A DNA stretch of 37,021 nt from Saccharothrix longispora. Its GTDB lineage: Bacteria > Actinomycetota > Actinomycetes > Mycobacteriales > Pseudonocardiaceae. The stretch is taken from NCBI RefSeq assembly GCF_030852425.1, contig NZ_NSDM01000032.1:1-37021 (forward strand), read 5' to 3'. A program made the translations under genes and the position numbers. This document shows, piece after piece, positions 14,999 to 37,021 of the stretch; the first letter of the stretch is position 1, and each line of letters starts with the position of its first letter. The notes below the pieces were generated by a model. It was not told the DNA's origin and searched no databases. It was given only the letters and a program-made list of their open reading frames with translations.

Positions 14999-16329
14999 CG
15001 GGCCACCTCCGCTCCCACGCGCAGGAACGGGTTCCGCTGGTGCTCGCGGTAGGTCGCCTCGAAGTCGGCGAACGCGCTGTGGTCGCGCGAGGACTCCTTG
15101 GCCGTGTCGTTGAGCAGGAACACGTTGGACGGGTCGAAGAACTCCGAGACCGGCGCCACGTCGACGTGGGTGGCGATGAAGCGGTCGATCTCGGCCTGGT
15201 TGCCGCGCAGGATCGCGAACAGCTGCAACTCGTCGTGCCGCAGCGGCTTCATCTCCGCGAGCGTGCACACGTAGTCGTAGTAGGCCGCGGCGGTCTGGCT
15301 GCGGCGCTTGGCGGCGTACCCGGCCATGGCGGTGTCCCGGTCGGTTTCGCCGCCGAGCCACCGGCCGACCGCTTCCGCGGCCAGCTCGGCGTCGCGCAGG
15401 GCGTGGGTGATCCCGAGCGCCGTGCACTGGTCCTTGAACGACTCGGCGTCACCCACCAGCAGCCAGCCGGGCCCGTGCAACCGCCTCAGGAAGGCGGCCT
15501 GGTCGAGCGTCCCGTAGAAGCGCTCCTCCCGTCGCGCCCGTGCCACGGTGTCCGCCGCCTCCTCGCTGATCAGCCCGAGCGCGCGGTGGAAGTTGCCCTC
15601 GACGTCGGCCCGGAACCCCGCGGCCCACTCGCTCGGCCCCCACGTCAACACCATGGTCTGCCCGTGGTTGGTCGAGGCCATCGCCATCCCGAGCCTGCCC
15701 TGCCGGTGGATCTGCGCCTCGCCGTCGGGGATGCCGCCGAAGTAGCTCCAGTAGGCGTAGGTGCACCGCGGTCGCTCGTCGGACTTCGCGATCCCCAGGG
15801 CGCGCGCGACGAAGGAGTTGCGCCCGTCGGCCCCGATCACGACCTGCGCGCGCTCGACCGTGCCGTCCCGCCCCTTGATGCCGACGACGGTTCCGTCCTC
15901 GTCCCGCAGGAGCTCCTTGACGGTGTACCCCTCGCGGAACTCCACACCGGCCCGCACGGCGTTGTCGACCAGCATCTTGTCGAGCACGTGCCGGCGGACC
16001 GAGAAGTACTCCGTCGTGATCCCGCTGTCGTCGTCGTGCAGCAACCGGAACTGGTTGCGCAGCAGTTCCTCGGGAACGCTGCCGCGCAAGGCGATCCCAT
16101 TGTTCACCACGGTGACCCGGGTGTGCGCGGGCGTCACGGCCCGCACCTGGTCCAACACCCCTAATCGGTTCAGGTAGGAAGCGCCGTGCGGCCAGATGAA
16201 ATGCGTGGACAGCACATCGCTGGGAAACCGCGAACGGTCCACCACCAACACCCGGAGGCCTTGTCGGGCGAGGTGTGTGCCGACTGCCGCCCCCGCACAC
16301 CGACCACCGATCACAATAGCGTTGTACAT
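14995..16329 (-). CDS. FAD-dependent oxidoreductase (geranylgeranyl-reductase/PHBH-like monooxygenase fold)
   Basis: The gene encodes 444 aa from ATG 16329; the ribosome site is weak (TTGGAT). An N-terminal Rossmann motif VIGGRCAGAAVGTHLARQGL is followed by VLVVDR. The second FAD motif is VVIGADGRNSFVARALG and the third is GWLLVGDAESFKDQ, the class A flavoprotein layout. It may oxidise, hydroxylate or reduce the product or precursor of the alpha-oxoamine synthase, to which it is coupled by a 4-base overlap. The C-terminal ~90 residues (YYDYVCTLAEMKPLRHDE...) form a helical tail. Codon 56 is TTA, a rare leucine codon in such genomes. The protein family is clear; substrate and even reaction type are not. 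Confidence 0.88.
   Translation of the reverse strand: MYNAIVIGGRCAGAAVGTHLARQGLRVLVVDRSRFPSDVLSTHFIWPHGASYLNRLGVLDQVRAVTPAHTRVTVVNNGIALRGSVPEELLRNQFRLLHDDDSGITTEYFSVRRHVLDKMLVDNAVRAGVEFREGYTVKELLRDEDGTVVGIKGRDGTVERAQVVIGADGRNSFVARALGIAKSDERPRCTYAYWSYFGGIPDGEAQIHRQGRLGMAMASTNHGQTMVLTWGPSEWAAGFRADVEGNFHRALGLISEEAADTVARARREERFYGTLDQAAFLRRLHGPGWLLVGDAESFKDQCTALGITHALRDAELAAEAVGRWLGGETDRDTAMAGYAAKRRSQTAAAYYDYVCTLAEMKPLRHDELQLFAILRGNQAEIDRFIATHVDVAPVSEFFDPSNVFLLNDTAKESSRDHSAFADFEATYREHQRNPFLRVGAEVAR
16162..16164 (-). promoter_or_regulatory. In-frame TTA leucine codon (possible bldA-type translational control)
   Basis: The minus strand reads AAC CGA TTA GGG GTG at codons 54-58 of the FAD oxidoreductase. 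In Streptomyces and relatives TTA is read by the developmentally regulated bldA tRNA and is concentrated in secondary-metabolism and regulatory genes. I noticed no other TTA codon while reading the other genes, but did not count exhaustively. Confidence 0.75.
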
Positions 16330-16786
16330 GCGATCATCCAACAGTAACGCCGCAACCTGTACAGGGCCGAACGGTCGAGCATTGCGCCTTTGTTCGCGAA
16401 GCCGAACTTCCCGAAAAGGGGGGTGGAATGAGACGTGTGACCTTGCGCGGAGTTGCGCCCGGATCTTTCCTCGTCGGGTGCTGGGCCGGTGCTTCGACGG
16501 GCGCAGGTCGGTCCGGAGAGCATCCGCGGCGCGTTTCGTCGGGTGGACGACGCGGATTTCCCTGGCCGCGAGGTGTCGGGAAAGCGCGGAGTTGCCGTGA
16601 CGGATTCGCCGGCGATGCATTCCGGGCCGGTGCCGGATGTGGTCCGCGCATGTCGTGCCGTCCTACCGCCGCCCTGGTCGGCGCTGTCGTCGCGGACGCA
16701 CCGGTGGATGGGGGCGCGGATTCGCCGGCACGCCCGGAGCGGGTGCCCGGCGCCGCACGACGACGCGGGCGGCCGGTCGACCGCCG
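16330..16786. other. Intergenic region upstream of the FAD/alpha-oxoamine synthase pair
   Basis: This stretch of 457 bases has no convincing gene. The part next to the FAD gene (16330-16430) has lower GC than the flanks and contains the palindrome TTCGCGAA (16392-16399 region) and a GTTCG...CGAAC dyad. It probably holds the promoter and operators of the pair. Open frames across the rest lack ribosome sites and family-like sequence. Confidence 0.4.
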
Positions 16787-17572
16787 TCAGCGGGACGCCA
16801 GCGCGGCTTCCGGGGTGCAGGGCTTCTCCAGCGGACCCAGGTCGCGCCAGTTGAGCGACCAGACCCGGACGGCGCCGCCGGCCCGACGAGCGAGCACGCA
16901 AGCCTTGCTCCCGTAGTCGGACGCGGACAGCGCCACGCCGACGTCGGAACCCTCGACGTGGACGAGGACCTGCGGCGGGATGGCCGCGAGGTCGGTCTCC
17001 GGGTCCACCTGCGGTGCGGGCAGACCGGAGGCCAGGGCCGCGCGCACCTCCGCTTCGCCGGGTGTCCCGGGCAGCGCGCCGAGGGTGGCTTCCAGGGCCG
17101 GGGTGTAGTCCTGCGGGATGTCGCGCCTCGGCAGCGGTGGCGGCGTGATCGGGGTGGCGTCGGCCGGGCAGGTGACCCGGCCGGGCGCGGAAACGGCGCC
17201 GTAGTGGTTGAAGTCGACGCGGTAGCAGGCATCGAACTCCGGGGTTCGCCGCCAGCCAGCCTCGGACGCGTCGCGGTGGATCCGCCAGACCAGTCGTGCC
17301 CTCGGGTCTTCGGGGTCTTCGTGGGCCAGGTCTTCGGCCTGCACCACGCTGAAGTCGTCGGACTTGCCGAGCGGGGTGCCCAGTGCGGCACGGGCGAAGC
17401 CGGCCGCGTCCGACTGCGGCGGGTAGCCGATCGCGTCGGCCAAGGTCGTGGACTGCCGGTCCGTCTCCGCGTCACCCTCGGCGGGAACGCCGTCCAGCAT
17501 ACCGCACGACGCGAGCACCAAGCCCGCGCACACGGCCGTCACGACCCGCTGCAAGTCGACCATGACGGTCAC
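16787..17572 (-). CDS. Lipoprotein of unknown function
   Basis: The gene encodes 261 aa from GTG 17572 (ATG 17563 is an alternative; neither has a good ribosome site). The signal sequence ends in the lipobox LASC at Cys23, so the protein is probably lipid-anchored outside the membrane. The mature part is acidic and Pro-rich in the middle (TPITPPPLPRRDIPQ). It has further Cys in DACYRVDF, VTCPAD, KACVLA and EKPCTPE, giving two possible disulfides. No named domain is recognised. It may be transcribed alone; the downstream gap of 457 bases separates it from the FAD gene. Confidence 0.8.
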   Translation of the reverse strand: MTVMVDLQRVVTAVCAGLVLASCGMLDGVPAEGDAETDRQSTTLADAIGYPPQSDAAGFARAALGTPLGKSDDFSVVQAEDLAHEDPEDPRARLVWRIHRDASEAGWRRTPEFDACYRVDFNHYGAVSAPGRVTCPADATPITPPPLPRRDIPQDYTPALEATLGALPGTPGEAEVRAALASGLPAPQVDPETDLAAIPPQVLVHVEGSDVGVALSASDYGSKACVLARRAGGAVRVWSLNWRDLGPLEKPCTPEAALASR

Positions 17573-17635
17573 GCTATCGGCGCCGTCGGCGAGGGCGCAT
17601 GAGTAGTTCCACGCGGTGTCGGTCAGCGATGGCGC

Positions 17636-17755
17636 TCAGGCCCGCACGTCGATGACGTGCCTGCCGCGCACGCCGCCGGCCTCGACGCCGCGGTGGGCGT
17701 CGGCGGTGCGGTCCACCGGGAAGGCGGTGTCGACGACGGGGCTGCGCACGATCGC
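17636..17755 (-). pseudogene. C-terminal stub of a zinc-type alcohol dehydrogenase/quinone oxidoreductase
   Basis: Thirty-nine codons before the TGA at 17636 read VVDTAFPVDRTADAHRGVEA followed by GGVRGRHVIDVRA. This is the usual C-terminus of MDR-family quinone oxidoreductases (a DxxFPLxxxxxAHxxxExxxxxGKxVLxV pattern). Nothing of the Rossmann domain remains upstream. Instead the divergent SRPBCC gene begins, so this is a deletion remnant. Confidence 0.65.
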
Positions 17756-17794
17756 ACGTAGGCACCGGTGCCGATTCCTCCTACATTCGGTCCG

Positions 17795-18307
17795 GTGGAA
17801 CCGACGATCTCGCACAGCATCGACGTGGCGGCGGAGCCGGGGGTGGTGTGGGCGCTGGTGAGCGACCTGCCCCGGATGGGCCGGTTCAGCCCGGAGAACC
17901 TCGGTGGTCGGTGGCTGCACGGGGCCACCGGGCCCGCGGTCGGCGTCGAGCTCCGCGGCTTCAACCACAACGGCGCCAAGCGGTGGTCGACCACGGCCCG
18001 GATCGTGGCCTGCGAGCCGGGACGGCTGCTGACCTTCGACGTGCGGTCGCCGTTGCTGGTCCGGGTGTCGCGGTGGTCGTACGTGATCACGCCGACCCGG
18101 CACGGGTGCGTGCTGACGGAGAACTGGTACCGGGTGGGCAACAGGTTCGTCCGCCGGTTCCTGGGTCCCCGCGTCACCGGGCGCCAGGACCGGCCCGGCT
18201 ACAACGCCGAGTCGATCAAGCACACCCTGGCCGCGGTCAAGGCGCACGCCGAGTCGATCGGGGACGCGGGGCCGGAGTCGCGGACCTCCCCGACGAACGC
18301 GCCGTGA
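17795..18307 (+). CDS. SRPBCC (polyketide cyclase/START-like) family protein
   Basis: The gene encodes 170 aa from GTG 17795; GTG 17768 in the same frame would add 9 residues. It starts MEPTISHSIDVAAEPGVVWA, the normal opening of SRPBCC ligand-binding domains. It continues with VSDLPRMGRFSPE, RWSTTARIVACEPGRLLTFD, and a C-terminal long helix region (NAESIKHTLAAVKAHAES). The fold is a hydrophobic-ligand cavity; substrate is unknown. The A/T-richer TACATT at 17782-17787 lies about 8-13 bases before GTG 17795 and could be a -10 box of a leaderless transcript. It faces the aminotransferase gene, with a terminator between. Confidence 0.85.
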   Translation: MEPTISHSIDVAAEPGVVWALVSDLPRMGRFSPENLGGRWLHGATGPAVGVELRGFNHNGAKRWSTTARIVACEPGRLLTFDVRSPLLVRVSRWSYVITPTRHGCVLTENWYRVGNRFVRRFLGPRVTGRQDRPGYNAESIKHTLAAVKAHAESIGDAGPESRTSPTNAP

Positions 18308-18341
18308 CCGGCGGGTCGTGCGGGTCCCGGCGGCCGCGGGG

Positions 18342-18368
18342 GCGGGTCGGGCACGGGGCCCGACCCGC
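18342..18368. terminator. Bidirectional hairpin terminator between the SRPBCC gene and the NRPS operon
   Basis: This is a perfect 10-base stem: GCGGGTCGGG (18342-18351) pairs with CCCGACCCGC (18359-18368) around a 7-base loop. It lies 34 bases past the SRPBCC stop and 12 bases past the aminotransferase stop, so it can end both transcripts and marks the end of the NRPS operon. Confidence 0.88.
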
Positions 18369-18380
18369 GTCGCCCGACGG

Positions 18381-19448
18381 TCAGCACACCCGGTGCAGCC
18401 AGCCGTCCACGTCCGGCACCCGGCCGTGCTGGAGGTCCACCAGCGCCCTGCGCAGCGTGCCGGTCACCGGGCCCATCCCCCCGTCGCCCACGGTGAAGTC
18501 GCCGTCCACGTCGCGCACCTGCCCGACGGGCGTGACGACCGCCGCCGTGCCGCACGCGAACACCTCGGTGATCCCACCGGCCTCGCACTCGGCCCGCCAC
18601 TGGTCGACCGACACCGGCTGCTCGGCCACGCGGTAGCCCAGGCGGGAGGCCATCCGCATCAGCGAGTCGCGGGTGACGCCCGGCAGGAGCGTCCCGGTGA
18701 GCGGCGTCGTGAACACCTCCGCGCCGGGGCCGGAGCCGCGCACGAAGAACAGGTTCATGCCACCCATCTCCTCGACCCAGCGGCGCTCCGCCTGGTCGAG
18801 CCACACGACCTGCTGGCAGCCCGCCTCCTGCGCCCTGCGCTGGGCCACGAACGACGGCCCGTAGTTCGCCGCGCACTTCACGTCGCCCGTGCCGCCGGGC
18901 ATGGCCCGGGCCTGGTCGCGCGACACCAGCACCGACACCGGGCGCACCACGTCGCCGAAGAAGCCGCCCGCGACGAACGCCATCACCAGGAACAGGTACT
19001 CCTCCGACGGCCGCAGCATCAGGTTCGCGTCCGTGCCGAACATCAGCGGGCGCAGGTAGAGGCTGTGGTCGGGGTGGTCGGACAGCTCGCCGTGGTCGGC
19101 GGCGACGAGCCGGTCCACGCCGTCCACGTAGAGGTGCTCGGGCAGTTCCGGCATGGCCAGCCGGGCGGCGGACCGGTTGAAGCGGCGCGCGTTCTCCCAG
19201 GGCCGGAACACCGCGACCGACCCGTCCTGCTGACGGAACGCCTTCATGCCCTCGAAGATGACCTGCCCGTAGTGCAGGCCGAGGGTCGCCGGGTGCAGCG
19301 ACAGGTTCTCCATCGGCAGCAGGTCGCCGTCGTGCCAGCCCAGTTCGGGGGTGTACCGCAGGCTGTACAGGTGGGGGGTGAACGCGGCGCCGTGGCCGGG
19401 GGACTTCGGGGACGCGGCGGCGGTCGACTTGTCCAGGAGGGAGGTCAT
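18381..19448 (-). CDS. ilvE: Branched-chain amino acid aminotransferase, last gene of the NRPS operon
   Basis: The gene encodes 355 aa from ATG 19448, with GGAG seven bases upstream. It is a fold-type-IV PLP enzyme. Motifs are LGLHYGQVIFEGMKAF, FRPWENARRFNRSA, PLP Lys191 in GTGDVKCAANYG, EEMGGMNLFFV (substrate loop), and TEVFACGTAAVVTPVG. It transfers the amino group between glutamate and 2-keto acids of Leu, Ile and Val. Its place as the last gene of the NRPS operon, 31 bases after the SnoaL-like gene, suggests a pathway copy that makes a branched-chain or non-proteinogenic building block, including the Leu predicted for module B2. It could equally be the housekeeping enzyme captured here; the genome would need a second copy for the pathway view. 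Confidence 0.93.
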   Translation of the reverse strand: MTSLLDKSTAAASPKSPGHGAAFTPHLYSLRYTPELGWHDGDLLPMENLSLHPATLGLHYGQVIFEGMKAFRQQDGSVAVFRPWENARRFNRSAARLAMPELPEHLYVDGVDRLVAADHGELSDHPDHSLYLRPLMFGTDANLMLRPSEEYLFLVMAFVAGGFFGDVVRPVSVLVSRDQARAMPGGTGDVKCAANYGPSFVAQRRAQEAGCQQVVWLDQAERRWVEEMGGMNLFFVRGSGPGAEVFTTPLTGTLLPGVTRDSLMRMASRLGYRVAEQPVSVDQWRAECEAGGITEVFACGTAAVVTPVGQVRDVDGDFTVGDGGMGPVTGTLRRALVDLQHGRVPDVDGWLHRVC

Positions 19449-19479
19449 GGCGGGCTCCAAACGGGGGAGGTGGGCGGGA

Positions 19480-19848
19480 TCAGACGAGGGGGGCGAAGAA
19501 GAACGTCTCGCGCTTGCTGAAGCGGCCGTCGGCGGCGAGGGTGAAGAAGTCGGCGTAGCGCAGGCTGGTCCGCGTGCCGTCGCGCAGCACGCCCTCGAAC
19601 GACCCGCGCACGGCGACCTGGTCGCCCTCCAGCACCACGGACTCGACGCGGTGCTCACCCGCCTTGATCACCCGCTGGTGGGTGTAGAAGTGCGACATGC
19701 CGTCCTGGCCGACCACCGGCGGGTAGCCGGGGCGGTGGTAGGTGGTGTCCTCGGTGAACATGGCGACGAGCGCGGGCACGTCGTCGCTGTCGACGAACCG
19801 GTAGAAGTCGTGGACGAGGGTGGCTTCGCGGGTCGTGGCTGCGGTCAT
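19480..19848 (-). CDS. SnoaL/NTF2-like protein in the NRPS operon
   Basis: The gene encodes 122 aa from ATG 19848, eleven bases after the NRPS B stop codon. The sequence is a small alpha+beta barrel of the NTF2/SnoaL superfamily: FYRFVDSDDVPALVAMFTED at the N-terminal helices, then DTTYHRPGYPPVVG, GEHRVESVVLEGDQVAVRGS, and a final strand RFSKRETFFFAPL. Members are cyclases, isomerases, hydrolases or simple ligand carriers; no catalytic residue set identifies which. Its location between the NRPS with its TE and the aminotransferase implies a role in building-block supply or peptide tailoring. Confidence 0.88.
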   Translation of the reverse strand: MTAATTREATLVHDFYRFVDSDDVPALVAMFTEDTTYHRPGYPPVVGQDGMSHFYTHQRVIKAGEHRVESVVLEGDQVAVRGSFEGVLRDGTRTSLRYADFFTLAADGRFSKRETFFFAPLV

Positions 19849-19859
19849 GGCGCTTCTCC

Positions 19860-37021
<17,162 letters not shown>

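Noticed and set aside
15052..16164. Plus-strand open frame of 374 codons opposite the FAD oxidoreductase
   Set aside because: It is an antisense shadow without family-like sequence; the minus strand carries full FAD-binding motifs.
16311..16901. Minus-strand open frame of 196 codons in the gap before the FAD gene
   Set aside because: No ribosome site, no hydrophobic core or domain-like pattern, and it overlaps both neighbouring genes; treated as intergenic.
19480..19848. Treating the NTF2-like protein as a steroid delta-isomerase or polyketide cyclase
   Set aside because: The superfamily is too broad and I see no diagnostic catalytic residues; left as SnoaL/NTF2-like.

Overview
The window is very GC-rich, uses many GTG starts, and carries a LAL-type LuxR regulator, a SpoIIAA-like STAS protein and large modular NRPS genes. 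This points to a filamentous actinomycete, probably Pseudonocardiales (Saccharothrix/Lentzea/Actinosynnema-like). The genus is an inference from style, not a computed assignment.

Left region (1-6.4 kb) is accessory and partly decayed. An ISL3-type transposase remnant runs in frame into an HD-domain phosphohydrolase gene that is then broken by a one-base frameshift. Next come two tandem paralogous secreted four-cysteine proteins, a DszC-like flavin monooxygenase, a gene shattered by about five frame changes, a tiny membrane protein, and a coupled NfeD/SPFH membrane-protein pair closed by a strong hairpin terminator.

Middle region (6.4-18.3 kb): a STAS-domain protein, NhaA antiporter, a bidirectional terminator, then a leftward operon of a LAL regulator and two alpha/beta hydrolases. 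To its right is a separate leftward pair: an FAD oxidoreductase with an in-frame TTA codon, overlapping by ATGA with an alpha-oxoamine synthase that has a long N-terminal extension. This pair is the best candidate here for an undescribed small-molecule pathway. A lipoprotein, a stub of an alcohol dehydrogenase/quinone reductase and an SRPBCC protein follow.

Right region (18.3-37.0 kb) is one leftward NRPS operon. It enters from beyond the right edge: NRPS A (partial; A*-T, C-A-T, C-A-T), NRPS B (C-A-T, C-A-T, C-A-T-TE), a SnoaL-like protein and a branched-chain aminotransferase, ending at a terminator. The last two adenylation pockets read as Leu and Ser. Three upstream A domains form a sister group with pockets I cannot assign. 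The product is therefore a peptide of at least six residues ending ...X-X-X-X-Leu-Ser, released by the TE. The modules carry long perfect DNA repeats, including a 276-base block with codon usage unlike its surroundings, which records recent gene conversion between modules.
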